From contig NZ_BONV01000041.1 in the NCBI RefSeq assembly GCF_016862895.1, forward strand, positions 1 through 64,000: DNA of 64,000 bases, read 5' to 3'. Both the position numbers and the translations under genes were made by a program. This stretch comes from Planotetraspora kaengkrachanensis (lineage in GTDB: Bacteria; Actinomycetota; Actinomycetes; Streptosporangiales; Streptosporangiaceae). Position 1 is the stretch's first letter, and each line of letters starts with the position of its first letter. This document shows positions 32,261 through 41,249 of this stretch, piece after piece. The notes beneath the pieces were generated by a model that saw nothing but the letters and a program-made list of their open reading frames with translations, ran no database searches and was not told the DNA's origin.

Positions 32261-32430
32261 GACGACGATGCGGCTCGTCCTCGGGCTCGACCACCCCACC
32301 GCGGGCACCGCCCTGATCGGCGGCGTCCCTTACCACCGGCTGAGGAACCCGCTGCGGACCGTCGGCGCGCTCCTGGACGCCCGCGCGCTCCATCCGGGAC
32401 GCAGCGGCCACCCCCATCTGACTGCGCTGG
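32256..32430 (+). pseudogene. ABC ATPase pseudogene, 3' continuation
   Basis: Directly after the transposon the reading resumes with the Walker A end (KSTTMRLVLGLDHPTAGTAL) and continues IGGVPYHRLRNPLRTVGALL, DARALHPGRSGHPHLTALAH. It stops at about 32430 by fusion to an unrelated response-regulator gene, so the Q-loop, signature and Walker B parts are deleted. Confidence 0.82.
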
Positions 32431-32864
32431 CGCACAGCCGGCCGGACGTCGGCGTGCTCGTGCTGTCGCAGTACGTGGAGAAGACGTACGCGGCCACGCT
32501 GCTGGCGGGCACCGGCGGAGGGCTGGGTTACCTGCTCAAGGGCCGGGTCTCCGAAGTCTCCGACTTCCTGGACTTCCTCTTGCGGGTGAGCGAGGGCGAG
32601 ACGGTCTTCGACCCCCGAGGTCGTCCGCCGGTTGCTCGCCCGCACCACCCACGCCGACCCGCTGAGCAGGCTGAGCCCGCGCGAGACCGAGGTGTTGAGG
32701 CACCTCGCGCAGGGCTACGTCAACGCGGCGATCGCCGAACGCCTGCACGTGTCCCTCAGCACCGTGGAAAAGCACGTCAACGCCATCATGGACAAGCTCG
32801 AGCTGCCACGTGACCCCGGCTACAGCCGCAGGTGCTGCCCATCCTGCGCTACCTCGACGGCTGA
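32431..32864 (+). pseudogene. LuxR/NarL-type response regulator, truncated and frameshifted
   Basis: The receiver-domain end PDVGVLVLSQYVEKTYAATL with LLKGRVSEVSDFLDFLLRV, then after an extra C near 32610 the reading jumps frame to LSPRETEVLRHLAQGYVNAA and LSTVEKHVNAIMDKLELPR, the LuxR helix-turn-helix. Another one-base loss near 32830 shifts the last codons (expected end ILRYLDG). The receiver Asp and N-terminal half are lost. ABC exporters of this type often neighbour a two-component system, so one deletion probably removed the intervening permease and kinase genes. Confidence 0.8.
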
Positions 32865-32871
32865 GGCCGCC

Positions 32872-34224
32872 TCAGCGCCAGCCCTGCGGGTCGACGCCTC
32901 CCGGCACCGGAGCGCTCGCGTCGTACGGCTCCCGCGTGAAGACGAAGGTGTTGAGGTCCAGGTGCGCGCCGCCGGCGGTCCTGACGACCCGCAGGGTCTC
33001 GCCCGCGTAGTAGCCGTCCAGCCCGAGCCAGGTGCCGTCCGCCTGGGCGGCGAAGCGCGAGGCCCGGCCCTGGCCGTTCACGGGGGACAGTGACAGCCCC
33101 CGCTGCGGCAGCACGCGGCACACATACGCCGTCGGACCCCAGTACCACGGGCCGGTCAGCGCCAGCAGGTCCTCCTCGACGGGCGCGGGCGACCATTCGG
33201 CGGGCAACTGCGGCTCGTGCACGGCCAGGATGTCGAGCAGGTCGGTCAGGAGCGAGGCGCGCACCCCCGAGGTGGTGTTGGCCAGGAACAGGACGCCGGT
33301 GCCGTCCGCCGGATCGGCCCAGACGGTGGCGAGGAATCCCGGCATCGACCCGGTGTGCCCGGCGAGCCTGCGGGAACCGGCCGGACCGGTGTGCCGGCTC
33401 AGCTGCAGGCCGAGGCCGTATCCCCGCGTCCAGGCGTCTCCGTCCTCGACGGTGGCGGGCTCGCGCATCTCCGCGACCGTCTCGGGCCGCAGCACGCCGC
33501 CGGTGTCGCCGCCGACGAACGCCGCCCACCTGGCGAGGTCGGACGCGGTCGACCAGAGCTGCCCGGCCGGAGCCATCGCCCCGTGATCGTTCTCCGGTTC
33601 GGGGAGCAGCACGTCGGCCCAGGGGTGCACGGCGAAGCCGGTCGCGTGCGGCGGACGCGGACGCGTGGTGGTGTCGCGCATGCCGAGCGGTCGCAGGACC
33701 TCGTCGCGCAGGACCTGTTCCCAGGGGGCCGAGCGCCTGCGGGCGACGATCTCGCCGAGCAGGGCGAAGCCGACGTTGGAGTAGTGGTAGCGGCGGCCGG
33801 GCCGGTGCCGGGCCGTGTCCGATCCGAGGGCGCCGATGAGCTCGGCCGCGGGGACTCCGGGGGTGCGCTCCCACCACTGGCCCGGCGACTCGGCGGTCAG
33901 GCCGGCGGTGTGGGACAGCAGCTGGGCGATCGTCACGTCGCCGACCGGCGTTCCCGGCAGATGCTTGTCCAGGGGATCGAGCAGGTCGAGTTGTCCCTCG
34001 TCGCGCAGCCGCATGATCAGGACCGCGACCATGCTCTTGGTGATCGAGCCGATGCGGTACTGCGTGTCCTCGCCGGGCCGCTCCCCGCCGACCCGTCCGC
34101 GGCCGCCGAACCAGGCGACCTCGCCGTCGCGGACCAGCGCCGCGACCACCGACGGAACGCGCGATTCCGCCTGCTCCACCGCCAGTCTCCGCAGCAACGC
34201 GCGAGCCGTTCCCTCCAGAACCAT
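32872..34224 (-). CDS. Serine hydrolase, class C beta-lactamase/D-aminopeptidase family
   Basis: 450 aa, no signal peptide seen. The S-x-x-K motif is SITK in RIGSITKSMVAVLIM near residue 60, the Y-x-N motif is YSN in YHYSNVGFALLGE near residue 150, and the third box is HTG in AGHTGSMPGF near residue 300. The C-terminal lipocalin-like domain (about 340-450) is common in esterase or D-stereospecific peptidase members. The ATG at 34224 has GGGAGG upstream; the longer reading overlaps the divergent regulator. The divergent MmyB-type regulator at 34363 is a likely controller. Confidence 0.87.
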   Translation of the reverse strand: MVLEGTARALLRRLAVEQAESRVPSVVAALVRDGEVAWFGGRGRVGGERPGEDTQYRIGSITKSMVAVLIMRLRDEGQLDLLDPLDKHLPGTPVGDVTIAQLLSHTAGLTAESPGQWWERTPGVPAAELIGALGSDTARHRPGRRYHYSNVGFALLGEIVARRRSAPWEQVLRDEVLRPLGMRDTTTRPRPPHATGFAVHPWADVLLPEPENDHGAMAPAGQLWSTASDLARWAAFVGGDTGGVLRPETVAEMREPATVEDGDAWTRGYGLGLQLSRHTGPAGSRRLAGHTGSMPGFLATVWADPADGTGVLFLANTTSGVRASLLTDLLDILAVHEPQLPAEWSPAPVEEDLLALTGPWYWGPTAYVCRVLPQRGLSLSPVNGQGRASRFAAQADGTWLGLDGYYAGETLRVVRTAGGAHLDLNTFVFTREPYDASAPVPGGVDPQGWR

Positions 34225-34362
34225 TTTCGCGACCCTCCCGTATCGTGATCGCTCCAGGTTAACGCCCTCGCGGAGCCGGGCCGCGGGGTTCGCCCCGATC
34301 ACGGCGCAGGCGGCGACGGCGGGCGCCGTCCGCGCCGTACGACGCCGGATAGCATCGGGCTC

Positions 34363-35184
34363 GTGGCTGTGACCAGCGGACTCGGTGAATATCTGCGGGC
34401 GCGGCGCCGGCTGGTCCGCCCAGGTGAGGTCGGCCTCCCCGAGGGGGAGCGGCGCCGGGTGCCCGGTCTGCGGCGCGAGGAGGTCGCCCTGCTGGCCGGG
34501 ATCAGCACCGAGTACTACCTGCGGCTGGAGCAGGGCCGCGACCGGCACCCGTCCGACCAGATCCTCGACTGCCTCGCGGAGGCGTTGCGGCTGGACGCCG
34601 AGGCCTCGGCGTACCTGCACGACCTCGCGCGTCCGGCGCCGCGCGGGCGCCGCCCGGCCCATCCCGAACAGGTCGCCGACAGCGTGCGGAACCTGATCGC
34701 CAACTGGACGACGACGCCGGCGTACGTCCACGGACGCACCGGGGACGTCCTGGCGGCCAACCGGGCGGCGGTGGCGCTGTCACCGCACTTCGCGCCCGGC
34801 TCCAACACCCTCCGCGCGGCCTTCCTCGAACCGGAGATGCGCGTCTTCTACCGCGACTGGGACGAGATGACCGCCAAGGTCGTGCCGTACCTGCGGTCGG
34901 TGGTCGGAGCCCACGCCGACGACCCGCGCCTGATCGGCCTCATCGAGGAGCTGAGCCGGGGCAGCGAACGGTTCCGCACCCTGTGGGCCCGCCACGACGT
35001 CCGGCACAGGACCAGCGGTCTGACCCGTCTGCTGCACCCGGAGGTCGGCCCGCTCGACCTGCGTTACGAGAAGCTCGGCCTGTCCGTGGCCGGCCAGATG
35101 CTGATCACCTACCACGCCGATCCCGGCTCCGAGTCGGAGCGGCGGCTGCGCCTGCAGGCGACACCGGCCAGGCGACCCTTGTGA
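34363..35184 (+). CDS. XRE-family regulator with MmyB-like ligand domain
   Basis: 273 aa, same architecture as the gene at 1082-1951. HTH in RREEVALLAGISTEYYLRLE; C-terminal MmyB domain including GDVLAANRAAVALSPHFAPG and ITYHADPGSESERRLRL. It diverges from the serine hydrolase with about 140 bp between. The start is GTG at 34363. Confidence 0.87.
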   Translation: MAVTSGLGEYLRARRRLVRPGEVGLPEGERRRVPGLRREEVALLAGISTEYYLRLEQGRDRHPSDQILDCLAEALRLDAEASAYLHDLARPAPRGRRPAHPEQVADSVRNLIANWTTTPAYVHGRTGDVLAANRAAVALSPHFAPGSNTLRAAFLEPEMRVFYRDWDEMTAKVVPYLRSVVGAHADDPRLIGLIEELSRGSERFRTLWARHDVRHRTSGLTRLLHPEVGPLDLRYEKLGLSVAGQMLITYHADPGSESERRLRLQATPARRPL

Positions 35185-35247
35185 TGCACGCCACATTGTG
35201 AAATCAATGGTCGAAACGCTGCCGATTCGAATGCGCGTGGAGGCGAC

Positions 35248-35511
35248 GTGGCAGGACCGACCGCGGATCCCGTCAGGCGATTGGTGATCTTCCAGCGCGT
35301 GCTCGCCGGCGTTTTCCTGTTCTGGTTGTTCGTCAGCTTCGCCATCGTCGGCTCGTCGATGACCGAGGCATCCTGGTTCATGCCCACGACGGCTGTTCTC
35401 GGCATCCTTGTGGGCCTGGGCCAGTGGTGGGGCAGGAGTCAGATCAACAGGGCCCTGGAGAGCACCCCCGTCGATCGTCGCGACGCCGCGGGCGACCCGC
35501 CCCAGGGATGA
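35248..35511 (+). CDS. Small two-helix membrane protein, unknown function
   Basis: 87 aa, start GTG. Two hydrophobic segments: about 20-37 (VLAGVFLFWLFVSFAIVG) and about 45-60 (PTTAVLGILVGLGQWWG), with a polar C-terminal tail. No family recognised. It lies between the MmyB regulator and the RecD2 helicase on the same strand with intergenic gaps of 63 and 76 bp. Confidence 0.6.
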   Translation: MAGPTADPVRRLVIFQRVLAGVFLFWLFVSFAIVGSSMTEASWFMPTTAVLGILVGLGQWWGRSQINRALESTPVDRRDAAGDPPQG

Positions 35512-35587
35512 CGCGACGGGCGGCGACCCACCCGGCCCCGCCGGCGGGTGGGCGCACGTCCCCGGGCGCTGCGGGACAATGCCGTCC

Positions 35588-37834
35588 ATGACCAATCCTC
35601 CTGGCGGCCCCTCCGGCGGATCCGGCGCAGGCTCAGGGGAAAGCAGGCCGCCGGGCGCGGTCCTCGAGGCGGTCCTCGAACGGATCACCTACGCCAACGA
35701 GGAGACGGGCTACACGATCGCCAGGGTCGCCACCGAGCGCGGCGGCAACGAGCTGCTGACCGTCGTCGGCCCGCTGCTCGGTGCGCAGGTCGGCGAGTCC
35801 CTGCGACTGACCGGCCGGTGGGGCTCCCACCCCCGGTACGGCAGGCAGTTCGAGGTGTGGTCCTACACCACGGTCCTGCCGGCCACCATCCAGGGAATCC
35901 AGCGTTACCTCGGCTCGGGGCTGATCAAGGGCATCGGGCCCAAGATGGCCGAGCGCATCGTGGACCACTTCGGCACCGACACCCTGCGGGTGATCGAGGA
36001 GGAGCCCGCCCGGCTCGTCGAGGTGCCGGGGCTCGGCCCGAAGCGCACGAAGATGATCGGCGCCGCCTGGGAGGAGCAGAAGATCATCAAGGAGGTGATG
36101 ATCTTCCTGCAGGGCGTCGGCGTCTCCACCTCGATCGCGGTGCGGATCTTCAAGCAGTACGGCGACGAGTCCATCGACGTGGTACGCAAGGAGCCCTACC
36201 GGCTCGCCGACGACGTGTGGGGCATCGGCTTCAAGACGGCCGACACCATCGCACAGGCGGTGGGCATCCCGCACGACAGCCCGGAGCGGGTGAAGGCCGG
36301 TCTGCGCTACACGCTGTCGCAGGCGGCCGACGACGGCCACTGCTACCTGCCCGCGCCCAACCTCGTGGCGGACGCCGTGAAGATCCTCGAGGTGGCGCCC
36401 GACCTCACGGCCGCCTGCCTCGAGGAGCTCGTGGCCGAGGAGGGCGTGGTCCGCGAGGAGGTGCCGGTGGGGGAGGGCTCGGTCCCCGCCGTCTATCTGG
36501 TGCCCTTCCACCGCGCCGAGCTGTCACTGGCGGGCACCCTGCGCGGTCTGCTCGGCTCCGGCCACGACCGGCTGAAGGCGTTCACCGACGTCGACTGGCC
36601 CGCCGCCCTCGACTGGCTGCGCGGCCGCACCGGCTCCGAACTCGCCCCCGAGCAGGCCCAGGCCGTACGGCTGGCGCTGACGGAGAAGGTGGCCGTGCTG
36701 ACCGGCGGTCCCGGCTGCGGCAAGAGCTTCACCGTCCGTTCCGTCGTCACCCTCGCGAGGGCCAAACGGGCCAAGGTCATCCTCGCCGCCCCCACCGGCC
36801 GCGCCGCCAAGCGGCTGGCGGAGCTGACCGGCCACGAGGCCACCACCGTGCACCGGTTGCTGCAGCTGCGCCCGGGCGGCGACGCCACCTTCGACCGCGA
36901 CAATCCGCTCGACGCCGACCTGGTCGTCGTCGACGAGGCGTCCATGCTCGACCTGCTGCTCGCCAACAAGCTGGCCAAGGCCGTCGCGCCCGGAGCTCAC
37001 CTGCTGTTCGTCGGCGACGTCGACCAGCTCCCCTCGGTCGGCGCGGGAGAGGTCCTGCGCGACCTGCTGGCCGCACCGGAGATCCCCCGCGTACGGCTCA
37101 CGCAGATCTTCCGCCAGGCCCAGGAGTCGGGCGTGGTGGTCAACGCCCACCGGGTCAACACCGGACAGAGCCCCCTGGTCCGGGAATTCCCCGACTTCTT
37201 CCTGTTCCCCTGCGAGGAACCGGAGGAGATCGCCGCGCTGACCGTCGACGTGGTGGCACGGCGGATCCCGGCCAAGTTCGGCCTCAACCCGCGAAGGGAC
37301 GTCCAGGTGCTCGCCCCGATGCACCGCGGAGCCGCCGGCGCGGGCGCCCTCAACATCGCCCTGCAGGAGGCGCTGACGCCGTCACGCGAGGGCATGCCCG
37401 AACGCCGGTACGGCGGACGCGTATTCCGTGTGGGCGACAAGGTCACCCAGCTGCGCAACAACTACGACAAGGGCGCAGCGGGGGTGTTCAACGGAACGGT
37501 CGGCGTGGTCACCGGCATGTCGCCGGAGGAGAGCAAGCTGACCGTCCTCACCGACGAGGACGAGAACGTCGACTACTCCTTCGACGAACTCGACGAGCTC
37601 GCCCACGCGTACGCGGTCAGCATCCACCGCTCGCAGGGAAGCGAGTACCCGGCCGTGGTCATCCCCCTCGCGACCAGCGCGTGGATGATGCTGCAGCGCA
37701 ACCTGCTCTACACCGCCATCACGCGGGCGAAGAAGCTGGTCGTCATCGTGGGGTCCAGGCGCGCGCTCGCGCAGGCCGTACGGACGAAGGGGGCGGGCCG
37801 CAGGCACACCGGCCTGACGCATCGCCTCGACTGA
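35588..37834 (+). CDS. recD2: RecD2-type ATP-dependent DNA helicase (SF1B)
   Basis: 748 aa. An N-terminal OB/SH3-like region (LERITYANEETGYTIARVAT) is followed by helix-hairpin-helix repeats (IKGIGPKMAERIVDHFG; VPGLGPKRTKMIGAAW), the 1A/2A motor with Walker A GGPGCGKS near residue 375 and Walker B VVVDEASMLD, and a C-terminal UvrD-like domain with AYAVSIHRSQGSEYPAVVIP. It unwinds DNA 5'-3' in repair, independent of RecBC. An ATG at 35579 is an alternative start; neither has a strong ribosome site. Confidence 0.92.
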   Translation: MTNPPGGPSGGSGAGSGESRPPGAVLEAVLERITYANEETGYTIARVATERGGNELLTVVGPLLGAQVGESLRLTGRWGSHPRYGRQFEVWSYTTVLPATIQGIQRYLGSGLIKGIGPKMAERIVDHFGTDTLRVIEEEPARLVEVPGLGPKRTKMIGAAWEEQKIIKEVMIFLQGVGVSTSIAVRIFKQYGDESIDVVRKEPYRLADDVWGIGFKTADTIAQAVGIPHDSPERVKAGLRYTLSQAADDGHCYLPAPNLVADAVKILEVAPDLTAACLEELVAEEGVVREEVPVGEGSVPAVYLVPFHRAELSLAGTLRGLLGSGHDRLKAFTDVDWPAALDWLRGRTGSELAPEQAQAVRLALTEKVAVLTGGPGCGKSFTVRSVVTLARAKRAKVILAAPTGRAAKRLAELTGHEATTVHRLLQLRPGGDATFDRDNPLDADLVVVDEASMLDLLLANKLAKAVAPGAHLLFVGDVDQLPSVGAGEVLRDLLAAPEIPRVRLTQIFRQAQESGVVVNAHRVNTGQSPLVREFPDFFLFPCEEPEEIAALTVDVVARRIPAKFGLNPRRDVQVLAPMHRGAAGAGALNIALQEALTPSREGMPERRYGGRVFRVGDKVTQLRNNYDKGAAGVFNGTVGVVTGMSPEESKLTVLTDEDENVDYSFDELDELAHAYAVSIHRSQGSEYPAVVIPLATSAWMMLQRNLLYTAITRAKKLVVIVGSRRALAQAVRTKGAGRRHTGLTHRLD

Positions 37835-37876
37835 CGGGACGCGGCGCCGAGCGGAAAAGCACCGTGGAGGAACACC

Positions 37877-39244
37877 GTGGACGAGCTTTCGCACGCGGCC
37901 CGGATGGCCGCCGACCACCTGTCCGCCGTCCCCGAGCAGCCGGTCTGGCGGCCGGTGCCGGCGGACGACAGGGCCTGGCTGACAGGGCAACCGCTGCCGG
38001 ACACGGGCGCCGCGCTGGAGGACCTGCTGCGCGCGATCTGTGATCACGTGCTGCCCTATCCGATGGGCAACGGTCACCCCCGCTTCTTCGGCTGGGTCAA
38101 CTCGCCTCCGTCACCCGCCGGTGTGCTGGTCGCGCCGCTGGCCGCGGCGATGAACCCGTCGTGCGCGGGCGGTGAGCACGCCGGAGCGCTCCTGGAGCGC
38201 ACCGCCGTACGGTGGCTGGCCGAGTTGGCCGGCTTCCCGCACCGGCCAGGCGCGGGCCTCCTGACCAGCGGGGCGTCCATGGCGACCGTGGTCGCGCTGG
38301 CCACCGCCCGGCAGCGGGTGCCGGGCGTGCGCGTCGACGGCCTGTACGGCGAACGCCCGCTGACCACGTACGTCTCCGCCGAGGGGCACAGCTGCCTGCG
38401 CAAGGCGGCCGAGCTGCTCGGTCTGGGCGGCCGGTACATCAGGACCGTTCCGGTGGACCACGCGTTCCGCATGGACGTGCCCGCGCTCCGGCGCATGATC
38501 GGGGACGACCTCCACGCCGGGCTGCGGCCCCTTCTGGTCGCCGCGAGCGCGGGCACGGTCAACACCGGCGCGGTGGACCCGCTGGCCGACATCGCCGAGG
38601 TCGCCCGCGAGCACGACCTGTGGTTCCACGTCGACGGGGCCTACGGCGCGCTCGGCGTCCTGGACGAGCGTCTGCGCCCGGCGTATGCGGGCATGGACCT
38701 CGCGGACTCTCTCGTACTCGACCCGCACAAGTGGCTCGGGGTTCCCGTGGACGCCGGGTGCGTCCTGTTCCGCGACCCGGCCGGGCCACGCGACGCCTTC
38801 AGCCTCGTTCCGCCTTACCTGCGCGACGAAGGCGCGGGCGAGCTGGGATGGTTCTCCGAGTACGGTCCCGAGCAGACCCGGCCCTTCCGTGCGCTGCGGG
38901 TCTGGGCCACCATCGCCCACCTGGGCAGGGACGGCGTCACGCGCCTGGTCGAGCGCACCCGCGACCGTGCCGCGGAACTCGCCGCCATGGTCGCGGCCGC
39001 CGGCGACTTCGAGCTCGCCGCGCCCGCCGTCACCTCGGTCGTCGCGTTCCGCTACCTTCCCCTCCGGGTCAACGGGGGGATCCCGGCCGTCGTCCAGCGG
39101 CGCGGGCGCGCCTTCCTGACCGGGACCCTGCTCGGCGGCCAGGAGACGCTGCGCGCCTGCGTTCTGCATCCCGGCACCACCCGCGACGACCTCGCCGTGC
39201 TCCTGGACGAGATCCGCGCCGCCGCCGAGGAACTCGCCGGATGA
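37877..39244 (+). CDS. PLP-dependent group II decarboxylase (aromatic-amino-acid decarboxylase-like)
   Basis: 455 aa. PMGNGHPRFFGWVNSPPSPA and FHVDGAYGALGVLDERL (cofactor Asp and Ala) precede LVLDPHKWLGVPVDAGCVLF, whose Lys forms the Schiff base. The PLP-binding His is in SAEGHSCLRKAAE. Length and motif order match bacterial AADC/glutamate-decarboxylase-like enzymes; the amino-acid substrate is unclear. The start is GTG with GGAGG 8 nt upstream, 43 bp after the helicase gene. Confidence 0.9.
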   Translation: MDELSHAARMAADHLSAVPEQPVWRPVPADDRAWLTGQPLPDTGAALEDLLRAICDHVLPYPMGNGHPRFFGWVNSPPSPAGVLVAPLAAAMNPSCAGGEHAGALLERTAVRWLAELAGFPHRPGAGLLTSGASMATVVALATARQRVPGVRVDGLYGERPLTTYVSAEGHSCLRKAAELLGLGGRYIRTVPVDHAFRMDVPALRRMIGDDLHAGLRPLLVAASAGTVNTGAVDPLADIAEVAREHDLWFHVDGAYGALGVLDERLRPAYAGMDLADSLVLDPHKWLGVPVDAGCVLFRDPAGPRDAFSLVPPYLRDEGAGELGWFSEYGPEQTRPFRALRVWATIAHLGRDGVTRLVERTRDRAAELAAMVAAAGDFELAAPAVTSVVAFRYLPLRVNGGIPAVVQRRGRAFLTGTLLGGQETLRACVLHPGTTRDDLAVLLDEIRAAAEELAG

Positions 39245-39267
39245 GGCGACGCGCCGGGATGCGTCTT

Positions 39268-39714
39268 CTAACGGCGGAGTTCCGCCTCCAGGGCGGTGAG
39301 CTGCTCGAGGGTCCCCTGTTCCCGCCAGGCCGGCTGCTCGTGCCCGTCGAGGAACGTGTCCTGCTCGGTGAGCACCAACCGGGTGCCCTCGCCCTCGGGG
39401 GACAGTTCCACACATGTGACGGACACCGTCGCCAGGGTGTCCCCGAACGTGAGGGCGGAGGCGCAGACGATCCGCCGGTCGGGGACGATGTCGTGATACA
39501 CCGACTCGAACGTCAGTACCGAGCCGTCCTCCCCGCGTCCGCGGGCGACCTCCCTGCCGCCGAGGCGGAAGTCGAGTTCGTGCTCGGAGGAGGGACCGGC
39601 GAACCAGCGGGCCTTGGCGGCGGGGTCGGCCCAGGCGGCGAAGACGCGGGCCGGCGACGCGGCGTAGACCCGTTCGTGGGTGAACGTGGTGTGGATGACG
39701 GAACGGTCGCTCAT
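39268..39714 (-). CDS. SRPBCC (AHSA1-type) protein
   Basis: 148 aa START-like helix-grip fold. HERVYAASPARVFAAWADPA, ARWFAGPSSEHELDFRLGG and VELSPEGEGTRLVLTEQDTF are the AHSA1 landmarks; a hydrophobic ligand pocket is expected. The ATG overlaps the stop of the ArsR gene by 4 nt, the standard ArsR-AHSA1 pairing. It converges on the decarboxylase with only 23 bp between. Confidence 0.9.
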   Translation of the reverse strand: MSDRSVIHTTFTHERVYAASPARVFAAWADPAAKARWFAGPSSEHELDFRLGGREVARGRGEDGSVLTFESVYHDIVPDRRIVCASALTFGDTLATVSVTCVELSPEGEGTRLVLTEQDTFLDGHEQPAWREQGTLEQLTALEAELRR

Positions 39715-40070
39715 GATGTGCTCCTCTTCTCGAGTCCCTGATCTGGTGCCTGTGGCTCCTCGGCCAGGTAGTCGCCGAGGCGGTCGAGACCGCGTTCCCA
39801 GGACGTGCGCTGCGCCGCGATCCACTCCTGCGCGGCCCGCAGTCCCTCGGGCTGGATGTGGCACGTGCGGACCCGGCCCGACTTGCCGGACCTGACCAGC
39901 CCGCACGCCTCGAGCACCTGCAGGTGCTGCATGACCGCCGGCAGGGACATCTCCAGGGGTCGGGCGAGGTCGCTCACCGAGGCCGGCCCGCGTACCAGCC
40001 GCTCGACCATGCTCCTGCGGGTCTCGTCCGCCAGCGCCTGGAAGATCCGGTCCAACTCATACTTAGGCAC
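39711..40070 (-). CDS. ArsR-family regulator of the AHSA1 partner
   Basis: 119 aa. RIFQALADETRRSMVERLVR and LPAVMQHLQVLEACGLV form the winged helix; a C-terminal extension (AAQEWIAAQRTSWERGLDRL) is typical of the ArsR/AHSA1 couple. The GTG at 40070 was selected; the reading back to 40106 adds residues encoded by operator-like DNA. Translation is coupled to the AHSA1 gene. Confidence 0.88.
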   Translation of the reverse strand: MPKYELDRIFQALADETRRSMVERLVRGPASVSDLARPLEMSLPAVMQHLQVLEACGLVRSGKSGRVRTCHIQPEGLRAAQEWIAAQRTSWERGLDRLGDYLAEEPQAPDQGLEKRSTS

Positions 40071-40079
40071 GTACTTAAC

Positions 40080-40125
40080 TATTCCCCGAGACCCGTCAAC
40101 AGTCAAGTAGTTGATTAACTATTTG
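40080..40125 (-). promoter_or_regulatory. Operator/promoter of the ArsR-AHSA1 operon
   Basis: TAGTTGATTAACTA at 40108-40121 is a near-perfect palindrome (12 of 14), embedded in AT-rich DNA just upstream of the ArsR start. Self-binding by the ArsR dimer is likely. Confidence 0.5.
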
Positions 40126-40186
40126 GGAGCCGATTCGCAGGCGCGGTGTGCGTGCGGTCGGCGGGGTGCACGCATCGACGCATCGG

Positions 40187-41149
40187 TCAGGGGCCGTACG
40201 GGCCGGGGCGGGGCGCCGAGCGGAAGGTCCGGCGATAGGCGTCCGGAGGCACGCCGACCGTGCGGTTGAAGTGCCGGCGCAGCGTCGTGGCGGTGCCCAT
40301 GCCCGTGGCAGCCGCGATGGCGTCGATGCCGTCGTCGGTGGTCTCCAGCAACTCCTGGGCGTGGCGGATCCGCTGGGTCAGCAGCCATTGCAGCGGGGTG
40401 GTGCCGGTCACCGATCTGAAGTGGCGGCCCAGGTTGCGCGAGCTCATCCGCGCCTGGCGGGCCAGATCCTCCACGGTCAGCGGGTGGTCCAGCCGTTCGA
40501 TCACCCAGGGGAACAGCTCAGCCAGTGGATGGCTGGACGGGGCGGGCACCGGGGTGGTGACGAACTGGGCCTGGCCGCCGTCCCGGTGCGGCGGCACGAC
40601 CAGGCGGCGGGCGACGGTGTTGGCGACCGACGAGCCGTGGTCGAGGCGGACGATGTGCAGGCACAGATCCATGGCGGCCGCCTTGCCCGCGGAGGTGAGC
40701 ACGCTGCCGTTGTCCACGTACAGGACGTCCGGGTCCACCTGCACCCGGGGGTAGCGCGCGGACAGGACTTCGGTGTGCGCCCAGTGCGTGGTCGCGTGCC
40801 GCCCATCCAGGAGGCCGGCGGCGGCCAGCACGAACGCGCCCGTGCAGAGGGAGGCCACCCGCGCGCCCGCCTCATGGGCCGCGCGCACCGCGTCGACCAG
40901 GTCCGCGGGCGGATCCACGTCGACGTCGGCCCAGCCGGGGACGATCACGGTGTCGGCGTGCGAGAGCCGGTCGAGGCCGTGGTCGGGCTCCAGCAGGAAC
41001 CTGCCGGTCCGTACGGCGCCCGGCCCGCAGACGACGAAGCCGTACCAGGGGCCGGCCACGCTGGTCATGTCGGCCCCGAAGACCTCGTACGCCAAGGACA
41101 GCTCGAACTGCAACATCCCGTCGGTGACGGCCAGGGCGACAGTGTGCAT
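40187..41149 (-). CDS. GlxA-family AraC-type regulator (DJ-1/PfpI + AraC HTH)
   Basis: 320 aa. The N-terminal DJ-1/PfpI-like amidotransferase fold contains VASLCTGAFVLAAAGLLDG with the nucleophile-position Cys and GRHATTHWA. The C-terminal AraC double HTH starts at about residue 225 (LTVEDLARQARMSSRNLGRH; DAIAAATGMGTATTLRRHFN). Usually an activator of a nearby catabolic or oxidoreductase gene. The divergent gene at 41250 is the obvious target. Confidence 0.9.
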   Translation of the reverse strand: MHTVALAVTDGMLQFELSLAYEVFGADMTSVAGPWYGFVVCGPGAVRTGRFLLEPDHGLDRLSHADTVIVPGWADVDVDPPADLVDAVRAAHEAGARVASLCTGAFVLAAAGLLDGRHATTHWAHTEVLSARYPRVQVDPDVLYVDNGSVLTSAGKAAAMDLCLHIVRLDHGSSVANTVARRLVVPPHRDGGQAQFVTTPVPAPSSHPLAELFPWVIERLDHPLTVEDLARQARMSSRNLGRHFRSVTGTTPLQWLLTQRIRHAQELLETTDDGIDAIAAATGMGTATTLRRHFNRTVGVPPDAYRRTFRSAPRPGPYGP

Positions 41150-41249
41150 GTCCGGAATTGTATGGGTATTGGCGTTCCAGACACTCGTACGGAACGCCCG
41201 CCCTCGCCAGGATGTTCGCGACAGATCATTTTGAGCACGAGGAGAACCC

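Noticed and set aside
35548-38043. Plus-strand 831-codon alternative frame over the helicase gene
   Set aside because: The overlapping frame at 35588-37834 has all RecD2 motifs; this one is Arg/Gly/Pro-rich shadow sequence.
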